Part shown: one piece after another, positions 32,052 through 38,712 of the stretch | Layout: each line of letters opens with the position of its first letter | Numbering within the stretch: position 1 is the stretch's first letter | Assembly (NCBI GenBank): GCA_964342745.1 | Contig: CAYFFW010000010.1 | Span: 1-38,712 of the forward strand | Direction: 5' to 3' | DNA: 38,712 nt | Source: AEGEAN-183 sp964342745 | GTDB lineage: Bacteria > Pseudomonadota > Gammaproteobacteria > Magnimaribacterales > Magnimaribacteraceae | Made by a program: the position numbers and the translations under genes | The notes under the pieces: model-generated | Database searches by the model: none | What the model was told of the DNA's origin: nothing | The model's input: the letters and a program-made list of their open reading frames with translations, nothing else

Positions 32052-33911
32052 GTGAAGCCTTTTGGTGTTTGGAAATATGTCCTCATCTTGACTATTTTAA
32101 GTTTTGGGGTGATATATGCCTTGCCTAATTTATACACTCCAGATCCAGCTGTTCAAGTTTCTTATAACGATAGCAATAAATCTCCTGATATAAAGCTAGA
32201 AAAAAGATTAATTTCAGTTTTAGAAAATGAAGCTAATCTTTCAGTTATACCCGAAGTTGAGATTTATGAAAAATACGCTCTGATAAGATTGTCTTCATCA
32301 GAACAGCAACTCAAAGTAAAAGAAACTTTATCTTCCATCGGTGATGATCTGATTGTTGCACTAAATCTAGCCCCTACAACCCCACAATGGCTTAAAAATA
32401 TAGGTGGAGAACCCTTAAAACTGGGTCTTGATTTAAGAGGAGGAGTACATTTCTTAATGGAAGTAGATACTCAAACGGCTTTAAATAATAGGCAAAATGG
32501 GACTTTGCAAGATATACGCAGGAAATTAAGAGATGAAAAGTTACGCATCACTTCATTATTCGTAGATAAGAGTCAAAAAATAAGACTACAAGTTTCGGAT
32601 GAACCATTATTTGAAAGAACCATTGACCTTATAGAAGACAATTATCCTCAGTTTGATATTTCCTATAAAGAGTCAGGAAAAGAATTTGATATAACTTTAC
32701 AGTTAACCGAAGAGGAGATAGATCAGATTGAAGCTGATGCAATAGATCAAAATTTAACTACTTTAAGAAACAGAGTAAATGAGCTAGGAGTTTCAGAACC
32801 AATAGTTCAAAGACAAGGAAAAAAGAGAATAGTAGTTCAGCTACCTGGAATTCAAGATACAGCTGAAGCGAAGAAAATCTTAGGCAAGACTGCTACATTA
32901 GAATTTCATTTAGAGGCAGAATACGATACTCCGAGATCAAGGAAAACGGCCTATCCACATAGAGATAAAAGGCTAGGTGTTAGTGAATTACAGGATCAAA
33001 TAATAATCGGTGGTGATCAGGTAGCTACAGCCCAAGCTAGTTTTGATGAAAGTGGTATGCCGCAAGTAAACATTACTTTAGATGGAACCGGTGGCGCTAG
33101 AATGCATAGAGCAACAAGAGGAAACATAGGAAAAAGACTAGGAGTCTTGTTTGTAGAGCAAAGAAATAAAACAAATTTCAGGAAAGATGATCAGGGAAAT
33201 GAAATTGCTATACAGCAAACTTTTGAAACAAAAGAGATAATAAGCCTTGCTACCATCAGGGCAGCTCTAGGCACACAATTTAGGATAACTGGATTGGACA
33301 GTCCCCAAGAATCTTCGGAGTTAGCTTTACTATTAAGAGCAGGGGCGCTAGCTGCACCTATGCGCTTTGTTGAAGAAAGGACTGTTGGGCCCAGTCTAGG
33401 TCAGGATAATATAAATGCTGGCTTACTTTCTATGCAATTGGGCATGGCTCTGGTTCTTCTTTTTACATTATTTTATTACAGGATTTTTGGAGTAGCTGCT
33501 AGTTTAGCCATAGGAGTTAATATCATTCTATTAGTAGCAATTATGTCTATCTTGTCAGCAACTCTTACTCTCCCTGGGATTGCAGGTATCGTATTGACAG
33601 TTGGAATGGCAATAGATGCCAATGTTTTAATATTCTCTAGAATAAAAGAAGAGTTAAAACAAGGAACAGAACCTTTGCTGGCAATTGATCAAGGATATGA
33701 CAAAGCCTTCCTAACTATATTCGATGCAAACTTAACTACTTTATTGGTTGCTATCATTCTTTACTCTTTAGGAACAGGTCCTATTAAAGGGTTCTCTGTT
33801 ACTCTTTCAATTGGAATATTAACTTCTATGTTCACTGCCATAATAGGAACTAGAGGTTTTATCTACCTGATTTATAAGAATAAAAATAATCTAACTAGGT
33901 TGGCAATATGA
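32052..33911 (+). CDS. secD: protein translocase subunit SecD
   Basis: The 619-residue RND-type Sec accessory subunit, which uses the proton gradient to help pull proteins into the periplasm. A first helix lies at about 8-25. The hallmark GLDLRGG is at 125-131, then a large periplasmic domain, and about five C-terminal helices from near 460, including a TVGMAIDANVLIF segment. It starts with GTG at 32052. It overlaps secF by 4 nt. Confidence 0.97.
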   Translation: MKPFGVWKYVLILTILSFGVIYALPNLYTPDPAVQVSYNDSNKSPDIKLEKRLISVLENEANLSVIPEVEIYEKYALIRLSSSEQQLKVKETLSSIGDDLIVALNLAPTTPQWLKNIGGEPLKLGLDLRGGVHFLMEVDTQTALNNRQNGTLQDIRRKLRDEKLRITSLFVDKSQKIRLQVSDEPLFERTIDLIEDNYPQFDISYKESGKEFDITLQLTEEEIDQIEADAIDQNLTTLRNRVNELGVSEPIVQRQGKKRIVVQLPGIQDTAEAKKILGKTATLEFHLEAEYDTPRSRKTAYPHRDKRLGVSELQDQIIIGGDQVATAQASFDESGMPQVNITLDGTGGARMHRATRGNIGKRLGVLFVEQRNKTNFRKDDQGNEIAIQQTFETKEIISLATIRAALGTQFRITGLDSPQESSELALLLRAGALAAPMRFVEERTVGPSLGQDNINAGLLSMQLGMALVLLFTLFYYRIFGVAASLAIGVNIILLVAIMSILSATLTLPGIAGIVLTVGMAIDANVLIFSRIKEELKQGTEPLLAIDQGYDKAFLTIFDANLTTLLVAIILYSLGTGPIKGFSVTLSIGILTSMFTAIIGTRGFIYLIYKNKNNLTRLAI

Positions 33912-34822
33912 ATTTCAATATAGATTTCATGTCATGGAGGAAGATTGCTTTAGCAGTCTCCTTAATTTTGATTATTGCTTCTGTTTTCTCTCTTGCTTTT
34001 AAACAATTAAATTATGGGTTAGATTTTACTGGAGGAACTTTAGTTGAACTGCATTACCCAGAAGAAATTGAAGTAGGTGATGTAAGAAAAAGCTTAAATA
34101 ATGAAGGTTATGAAGGGGCACAGGTAGCTTTATTTGGTTCCACTCAAGATGTTCTTATCAAACTTCCTGGAAGTGTTAGTGATACCTTAGGAGCAGAAAT
34201 TATTCAAGTTCTCAGAGAGCAGACCTCTGGTGAGATTGATTTAAGGAGAATTGAGTACGTTGGACCTCAAATTGGCAGTGAGTTAAGAGATGATGGTGGT
34301 TTAGCAATGCTTCTAGCATTAGGAATCATGATGCTCTATATAGCCTTCAGATTCCAATCAAGATTTGCTGGAGCTGCTGTTTTAGCTCTTATACACGATG
34401 TAATTATTGTTTTGGGTATCTTTTCTTTATTCAACATAGATTTTGATTTAACTGTTTTAGCTGCTTTGCTAGCTGTTATAGGTTACTCGCTTAACGATAC
34501 TATTGTTGTTTCAGATAGGATTAGAGAAAACTTAAGGATTGAAAGAAGCACAGATACAGAAAAGGTAATTAATTTATCCTTGAATCAAATGTTAAGCAGA
34601 ACATTAATTACTTCTCTTACAACTTTACTTGTTTTAATTTCTTTATACCTTTTCGGTGGTGAGTTAATAAAGAACTTTGCTATGGCTCTTATATTCGGAG
34701 TAATAGTTGGAACATATTCTTCCATCTATATAGCCTCAAATGCACTAGTGATGATGCATTTAACTAGCGATCATCTGGTTGTACCAGAAAAAGAAAATGA
34801 AGATTTCAATGATCTGCCTTAA
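33908..34822 (+). CDS. secF: protein translocase subunit SecF
   Basis: The 304-residue partner of SecD. It has a first helix at about 12-31, the family motif GLDFTGG (37-43), a small periplasmic part with VGPQIGSEL, and about five helices including GYSLNDTIVVSDRIREN. It overlaps secD by 4 nt. Its end overlaps suhB by 4 nt on the opposite strand, leaving no room for a separate terminator. Confidence 0.97.
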   Translation: MNFNIDFMSWRKIALAVSLILIIASVFSLAFKQLNYGLDFTGGTLVELHYPEEIEVGDVRKSLNNEGYEGAQVALFGSTQDVLIKLPGSVSDTLGAEIIQVLREQTSGEIDLRRIEYVGPQIGSELRDDGGLAMLLALGIMMLYIAFRFQSRFAGAAVLALIHDVIIVLGIFSLFNIDFDLTVLAALLAVIGYSLNDTIVVSDRIRENLRIERSTDTEKVINLSLNQMLSRTLITSLTTLLVLISLYLFGGELIKNFAMALIFGVIVGTYSSIYIASNALVMMHLTSDHLVVPEKENEDFNDLP

Positions 34823-35628
34823 GTATCAGCTAGATAAGCAAAGGGTTTAATGGCTTTAAGCATCGGTTTAAAGCACTTTGTGCTGGCCGCTAAAATATTT
34901 CCTCCATCACTATATTCAAATTCGCCAAAATAGTTACTTACTAAGCCCCCTGCCTCTTGCACTAAAAGACCACCAGCAGTTATATCCCATTTTTCCAAAC
35001 CACTTCCCCAAAAGCCATCTAATCTTCCTGCTGCAACATTAGCTAGATCTAAAGCAGTTGAACCAGTCCTTCTAATTGTTAGACCATATGAGTAAAGTTC
35101 TCTGAAAGTAGCTAAATTATCATGGCGTACTTTTCCAGAATCCGTATTATGAGAAGAATTACTTAAGAGGGCGCCTTTAATTTCTTTTCTTCGACTTACA
35201 CGAATTCGTCTGTTATTTAGGTAGGCTCCTTTTCCACGACTGGCTGTGTACTCATCCTGTCTAGATACATCTAGTGTTATCCCATGTAAAGTCTTGCCTT
35301 TCTCTTTATAAGCAATAGTAATAGCGTAATAAGGAAAGCCATGAATATAATTTGTAGTTCCATCTAAGGGGTCAATAATCCATACATTGTCAATATCTTT
35401 TCCTTTCCCTTTTATACTTCCAACTTCTTCTGATAAATAGCTGTGTTGAGGATAGGTTTTTTTTAAAGAGCTTATAATTATTTCTTCCACTCTTTTATCC
35501 AATTCAGTTACATAGTCAGCAGGGCCTTTTTCTATTACATCTAACTTATCTGCTTCATCTTTGAAGCGAAGGAGTTCCATGCCTCCCTTTCTGGCGGCTT
35601 CAAGCGCTATGTTTACTTTTGGTTCCAT
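34819..35628 (-). CDS. suhB: inositol-1-monophosphatase family protein SuhB
   Basis: A 269-residue Mg-dependent phosphatase. Metal-binding groups are SEEVG (E67, E68), IDPLDGTTN (D86, D89) and KWDITAGG (D215). In E. coli SuhB also joins the rRNA antitermination complex. ATG 35628 is chosen because MEPKVNIALEAARKGG matches the SuhB N-terminus; the open frame extends 21 codons further without homology. It is divergent from trmJ, as in E. coli, around an 11-bp inverted repeat. Confidence 0.92.
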   Translation of the reverse strand: MEPKVNIALEAARKGGMELLRFKDEADKLDVIEKGPADYVTELDKRVEEIIISSLKKTYPQHSYLSEEVGSIKGKGKDIDNVWIIDPLDGTTNYIHGFPYYAITIAYKEKGKTLHGITLDVSRQDEYTASRGKGAYLNNRRIRVSRRKEIKGALLSNSSHNTDSGKVRHDNLATFRELYSYGLTIRRTGSTALDLANVAAGRLDGFWGSGLEKWDITAGGLLVQEAGGLVSNYFGEFEYSDGGNILAASTKCFKPMLKAIKPFAYLADT

Positions 35629-35647
35629 AGTTAAATTAAAGGTTGCG

Positions 35648-35684
35648 TATTCTATCAGAAGGTTAAGACTAGCCTGATAGAATA
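35648..35684. repeat. 11-bp perfect inverted repeat between suhB and trmJ
   Basis: TATTCTATCAG (35648-35658) and its exact complement CTGATAGAATA (35674-35684) are separated by 15 bp. The repeat sits in the 61-bp gap between the two divergent start codons. It ends 5 nt before the trmJ ATG and begins 19 nt upstream of the suhB ATG. It could be an operator for a dimeric regulator or, in the trmJ RNA, a hairpin covering the ribosome-binding site. The function is inferred only. Confidence 0.6.
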
Positions 35685-35689
35685 TAAAC

Positions 35690-36451
35690 ATGATTCATAA
35701 TAAAGAAGTTCAAGAGAAACTTAAGAGCTCTTTGAAGTTTATACTTGTAGGGACTACTCACCCTGGAAATATTGGAGCCGCAGCAAGAGCTATAAAGAAT
35801 ATGGGGATGAATAGATTGGAATTGGTTTCTCCTAAAGAATTTCCTCATGAGAAGGCTTTTTTTAGAGCTAAAGCTGCAACTGATGTATTAGAAGAAGCGG
35901 CAGTTCATCAAACACTTAAGGATGCGATAGCTGATTGTCATTTTGTGGTTGGAACAAGCGCCCGAAATAGAAAAGTTCCTTGGCCTTTAGTTAACCCAAG
36001 AGAAGCTGCTGAAAGAATTATTACTTTAAATCAAAATAGCGCGGATAAGATAGCTGTGGTATTTGGTCGCGAAGACAGAGGGCTTACTAATGAAGAGCTA
36101 GGTTTATGTAATCTTCATGTAAATATACCCTCAAGCAAGGAATATCCTTCATTGAACCTGTCTCAGGCAGTCCAAATCATTGCTTATGAAATAAGATTAG
36201 GAGTCTTAAGTCATCTAGAAAAAAATTTAGACCAAGTCTGGGATGTTGCTCTTGCTGAAAACTCTGAAATAGAAAGGTTAATTGAACATTTTGAAGAGTT
36301 AATGCAAGAAATAGATTTCTATCAGGTTGGTAATCCCAGGCAACTGCTTACTAGGGTAAGAAGGTTCTTTAAAAGAACAGGTATTGATCATATGGAAGCT
36401 AATATTTTTAGAGGAATACTAGCTACAATTCAAAAAAAGCTAAAAGAATAG
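35690..36451 (+). CDS. trmJ: tRNA (cytidine/uridine-2'-O-)-methyltransferase TrmJ
   Basis: A 253-residue SPOUT-class enzyme that methylates the ribose of residue 32 in tRNAs. Motifs are VGTTHPGNIGAAARA (20-34), FGREDRGL (125-132) and PSSKEYPSLNLSQA (147-160), which form the knotted SAM site. A helical extension follows, with PRQLLTRVRRFF. Homology starts near residue 15, so the first 14 residues are lineage-specific or the start is slightly later. In many relatives iscR follows trmJ; here a GntR-ABC unit does. Confidence 0.92.
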   Translation: MIHNKEVQEKLKSSLKFILVGTTHPGNIGAAARAIKNMGMNRLELVSPKEFPHEKAFFRAKAATDVLEEAAVHQTLKDAIADCHFVVGTSARNRKVPWPLVNPREAAERIITLNQNSADKIAVVFGREDRGLTNEELGLCNLHVNIPSSKEYPSLNLSQAVQIIAYEIRLGVLSHLEKNLDQVWDVALAENSEIERLIEHFEELMQEIDFYQVGNPRQLLTRVRRFFKRTGIDHMEANIFRGILATIQKKLKE

Positions 36452-36461
36452 TTTTACTTGT

Positions 36462-36487
36462 AAGTGTATTACTTTACTAATACACTT
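36462..36487. promoter_or_regulatory. 10-bp palindrome, candidate operator of the GntR-ABC operon
   Basis: AAGTGTATTA (36462-36471) and TAATACACTT (36478-36487) are exact complements separated by CTTTAC. A TATATAA (36491-36497) that could serve as a -10 element follows 4 bp later, 11 bp before the GntR start codon. A regulator bound here would block the promoter, so autoregulation is likely. A terminator for trmJ is less likely because no T-run follows. Confidence 0.6.
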
Positions 36488-36508
36488 GTTTATATAAAGA
36501 ATGTTCAG

Positions 36509-36853
36509 ATGCAGTGGACTAACGACCAGCCAATTTATCAACAGGTACGTGATCACGTAGTTTCTCTAATTATAGATGGAGTCTTAGATGCTGGAGAACC
36601 CATTCCTTCTGTAAGACAAATGGCGGTTGAGGGTGGTGTTAACCCTCTAACTGTTTCAAAGGCTTATCAAGAGTTAGTAGATCTAAAAATTGTTGAAAAA
36701 AGAAGGGGTTTGGGTATGTTTGTTACTGAACTAGCAAAAAAGCAATTACTTAAGATCGAAAAAGAAAAATTTTTGAAAGGAGATTGGCCGGCAGTATTAA
36801 AAAAAGCTGATCAGTTAAACATAGATTTAGTTGAACTGGTTAATAAAGGTTAG
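36509..36853 (+). CDS. GntR-family transcriptional regulator, YtrA type
   Basis: A 114-residue regulator with an N-terminal winged helix (about 6-75): PIYQQVRDHV, PSVRQMA (33-39) and NPLTVSKAYQEL (45-56). Only a short helical tail follows, which is the YtrA subfamily layout, usually a repressor of the ABC transporter genes next to it. ATG 36509 begins right where family homology starts; an in-frame upstream start at 36464 would lie inside the palindrome. The ABC ATPase gene starts 2 nt later. Confidence 0.9.
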   Translation: MQWTNDQPIYQQVRDHVVSLIIDGVLDAGEPIPSVRQMAVEGGVNPLTVSKAYQELVDLKIVEKRRGLGMFVTELAKKQLLKIEKEKFLKGDWPAVLKKADQLNIDLVELVNKG

Positions 36854-36855
36854 TA

Positions 36856-37731
36856 ATGGAAACGAATATAGTCATTAAAGCCAGAAACATTAAAAAAGAA
36901 TACGGAGGAAGCTCAGCTTTATCAAATTTCAATTTAGATGTTCGTTCAGGACAAATAATGGGTCTTATCGGTCCTAACGGAGCAGGTAAATCTACTTTTT
37001 TACAGGCTGTACTAGGCCTTGTAGACACCTCAGGTGAATTAGAGGTCTTGGGGCTTTCTCCTAATAAGGATAGACATGAATTATTGAGTAGAGTTTGTTC
37101 TATAACCGATGTAGCAGTAATGCCTAGGTGGATGAAAGTAGGGCAAGTACTTAATTATGTGGATGGCGTTCACCCAAAGTTTGATATAAGCAAAGCAAGA
37201 AAAATTCTTTCGAACACGAACATCAAGACTAATTCAAGAATACGAACTCTTTCAAGAGGAATGGTAGTTCAACTACATCTTTCCATAATAATGGCAATTG
37301 ATGCGGAGCTATTAGTTCTCGATGAACCTACTTTAGGATTGGATTTATCTTATCGAAAAGAATTTTATTCACAATTAATTGAGGATTATTTTGATGGAAA
37401 CAAGACCATTATCATCAGCACTCATCAAGTTGAAGAAATAGAAGGAGTGCTATCCGATGTAGTTTTTATGGATCAAGGAAAGGAAGTAATGAGTGGATCC
37501 ATAGATGAATTAAATCAAAAATTTTTAGAACTTAGGCCCAAAGCTGAAAATCTTGAAAAGGCCAAAGCCTTAAATCCTATTTATATTAGAACTGAATTAG
37601 GAAGGCCCGTTTATCTTTATGAAAATGCGGATGCAGAAAAATTGCGTGTTTTTGGGGAAGTACACCCACCTGCAATCGCAGATCTATTTCTTGCTGTCAT
37701 GAAAAAGAATAAAGAAGGAGAGGTAAAGTGA
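36856..37731 (+). CDS. ABC transporter ATP-binding protein
   Basis: A 291-residue ATPase. Walker A is GPNGAGKST (39-47), the signature is LSRGM (132-136), Walker B is LLVLDEPTLGLD with D156 and E157, and the switch histidine is H190. A C-terminal extension of about 80 residues follows the ATPase core. The gene lies between the GntR regulator and an ABC-2 permease, the usual form of an exporter-type pair. Substrate is unknown; YtrA-linked transporters often respond to cell-envelope stress or peptides in other bacteria. Confidence 0.92.
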   Translation: METNIVIKARNIKKEYGGSSALSNFNLDVRSGQIMGLIGPNGAGKSTFLQAVLGLVDTSGELEVLGLSPNKDRHELLSRVCSITDVAVMPRWMKVGQVLNYVDGVHPKFDISKARKILSNTNIKTNSRIRTLSRGMVVQLHLSIIMAIDAELLVLDEPTLGLDLSYRKEFYSQLIEDYFDGNKTIIISTHQVEEIEGVLSDVVFMDQGKEVMSGSIDELNQKFLELRPKAENLEKAKALNPIYIRTELGRPVYLYENADAEKLRVFGEVHPPAIADLFLAVMKKNKEGEVK

Positions 37732-38642
37732 ATGCCTTAAAAGCCATCATCAGAAGGGAGTTGCAAGAGCACAAATGGGGTTTCGTGTATTTACCCTGGA
37801 TTGTGGGTGCTTTCATGTCTCTGGTGATTGTTATGGTTTATTTAGGGATAACTGAAGTGAACACTGAAAATTTTAAATTTTCTACTGAAGTTTTTGCAGA
37901 CCCTGAAACAGTACAAGGGATGAACGAAGCAACCTTTGATCAAAGAAAGGCTGCTATAAGAGCAGGATTGTTAGTCTTAGGGTTTCCGTTAGTAATCGCT
38001 TTAGGCTTTGCCATATTAGCTTACAGCTTGAGTACATTTTTTGACGAGAGAAAAGATAAGAGCATAATTTTCTGGAGATCTTTACCTGTTTCTGATTCTT
38101 TCACAGTTCTTTCAAAATTGTCCGTTGCACTATTTTTTGCCCCTTTATTAGTTATTCCAGCTTTATTGTTTTTACACTTAGTTTCAGTGACAGCAGGTTC
38201 TATTTTCTTTGCTGTATCAGACATTGTTCCTTTCACCTGGGCTTGGCAAGCTTATCCTTGGTTGGATTGGATTAGAGTTATCTTTAGTCTTTGGATGCAA
38301 GCCTTATGGAGCTTTCCTGTAATTGCTTGGATTATGCTCACTGGAGCATATGCAAGAAAGCCGGTAGTGACAGCCATATTACCTCCTGTGGTTATAGTTT
38401 TAGTAGAAGGAGTATCGTTGTCTTCTTCAATATTTTACGATTCTTTAATAGATAGGCTTCTTCCTTGGTCAAGATCAAGTTCTTTCCCTAAAGAATACGA
38501 AACCCTTCAGGTAGCAGAAATAAGTGATGTCCCTTTATTGTTAGGGATGAATGAATTTTGGCTAGGAATAGTGTTAGGTAGTATTTTTGTCTATTTAACT
38601 ATTTATTTTAGAAGTAAAAGCGACTACGCATCAGTGGAATAG
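37728..38642 (+). CDS. ABC-2 type transporter permease
   Basis: A 304-residue membrane protein with six likely helices (about 20-41, 78-103, 130-156, 183-207, 212-235 and 277-294). The cytoplasmic loop FFDERKDKSIIFWRSLPVSD (104-123) is characteristic of a proteobacterial ABC-2 permease group next to YtrA-like regulators. It overlaps the ATPase by 4 nt and should form the membrane half of that transporter. It starts with GTG at 37728. Confidence 0.88.
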   Translation: MNALKAIIRRELQEHKWGFVYLPWIVGAFMSLVIVMVYLGITEVNTENFKFSTEVFADPETVQGMNEATFDQRKAAIRAGLLVLGFPLVIALGFAILAYSLSTFFDERKDKSIIFWRSLPVSDSFTVLSKLSVALFFAPLLVIPALLFLHLVSVTAGSIFFAVSDIVPFTWAWQAYPWLDWIRVIFSLWMQALWSFPVIAWIMLTGAYARKPVVTAILPPVVIVLVEGVSLSSSIFYDSLIDRLLPWSRSSSFPKEYETLQVAEISDVPLLLGMNEFWLGIVLGSIFVYLTIYFRSKSDYASVE

Positions 38643-38645
38643 GGT

Positions 38646-38674
38646 TTGACCTTAAGGCAGATGCTTCTTACAAT
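38646..38674 (+). promoter_or_regulatory. strong sigma-70 promoter for tRNA-Glu
   Basis: TTGACC (38646-38651) and TACAAT (38669-38674) are spaced exactly 17 bp apart. The bases after the -10 are GC-rich (GCCGCACC), a discriminator type seen at stable-RNA promoters under stringent control. It lies 17 nt upstream of the tRNA-Glu 5' end and just after the permease stop. Confidence 0.8.
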
Positions 38675-38691
38675 GCCGCACCAAATCAAGT

Positions 38692-38712
38692 GTCCCCTTC
38701 GTCTAGTCTGGT
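38692..38712 (+). tRNA. tRNA-Glu, 5' part only
   Basis: The final 21 bases begin GTCCCCTTCGTCTAG, the same as the 5' acceptor stem and D-arm start of proteobacterial tRNA-Glu. The window ends inside the D-loop, so the anticodon is not visible and the identity rests on this match and on the promoter just upstream. Confidence 0.75.

Noticed and set aside
1..38712. Mobile element, prophage, CRISPR or toxin-antitoxin content
   Set aside because: No transposase, integrase, repeat-spacer pattern or matching gene pair is seen; all large genes are recognisable chromosomal families.

Overview
This is an AT-rich, densely packed chromosomal window from a bacterium that looks like a streamlined marine Gammaproteobacterium. 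Taxonomic cues are the rpoE-rseA-mucD / lepA-lepB-rnc-era-recO-acpS order, the sdhE/ygfZ pair, a divergent suhB/trmJ pair, the queA-tgt-yajC-secD-secF run, an E. coli-type plsB, and a Pseudomonas-like NrdA/NrdB pair (two ATP-cones in NrdA, a long charged N-terminus on NrdB). Low GC, overlapping genes, very short spacers and a PhyH-type dioxygenase would fit a SAR86-like lineage. That placement is inference; no rRNA is present. I see no insertion sequence, prophage, CRISPR array or toxin system.

Layout: (1) 1-2479, + strand: the tail of an unknown gene, a PhyH-family dioxygenase, a CrtR/desaturase-type membrane di-iron enzyme, and two tiny membrane proteins, one of them a TTG-start 55-residue ORF. 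(2) 2495-8910, - strand: ribonucleotide reductase nrdA-nrdB with a coupled glycerophosphodiester phosphodiesterase, then a rhodanese and an MDR-type oxidoreductase. Upstream of nrdA lie two NrdR boxes and a DnaA box. (3) 9113-12757: glpK, argF and a SerA-type dehydrogenase. (4) 12758-13120: a gene-free, AT-rich stretch with three DnaA-box-like 9-mers, possibly an origin-like or DnaA-controlled region. (5) 13121-15881: ung, ygfZ, sdhE, glk. (6) 15882-18690: the envelope-stress module (sigma-E, anti-sigma, periplasmic protease) behind a sigma-E-type promoter, lacking rseB. (7) 18733-27012: lepA, lepB, rnc, era, recO, acpS, adk, tsaB, uppP, rsmJ as a nearly gapless + strand chain. (8) plsB facing it, then tRNA-Leu(CAA) immediately followed by queA-tgt-yajC-secD-secF. 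(9) suhB and trmJ, divergent around an inverted repeat. (10) A YtrA-type GntR regulator with an ABC exporter-like pair and a palindromic candidate operator. (11) A strong sigma-70 promoter and the first 21 nt of a tRNA-Glu at the right edge.

Most of the window is core housekeeping: dNTP supply, translation and tRNA modification, protein export and quality control, phospholipid and undecaprenyl metabolism. No clearly new multi-gene system is visible. The points most worth a second look are the DnaA-box region, the NrdR/DnaA control region, the two inverted repeats in the suhB-trmJ and GntR regions, the unusual signal peptidase architecture, the reduced sigma-E operon, and the oxygenase/desaturase locus with small membrane proteins.
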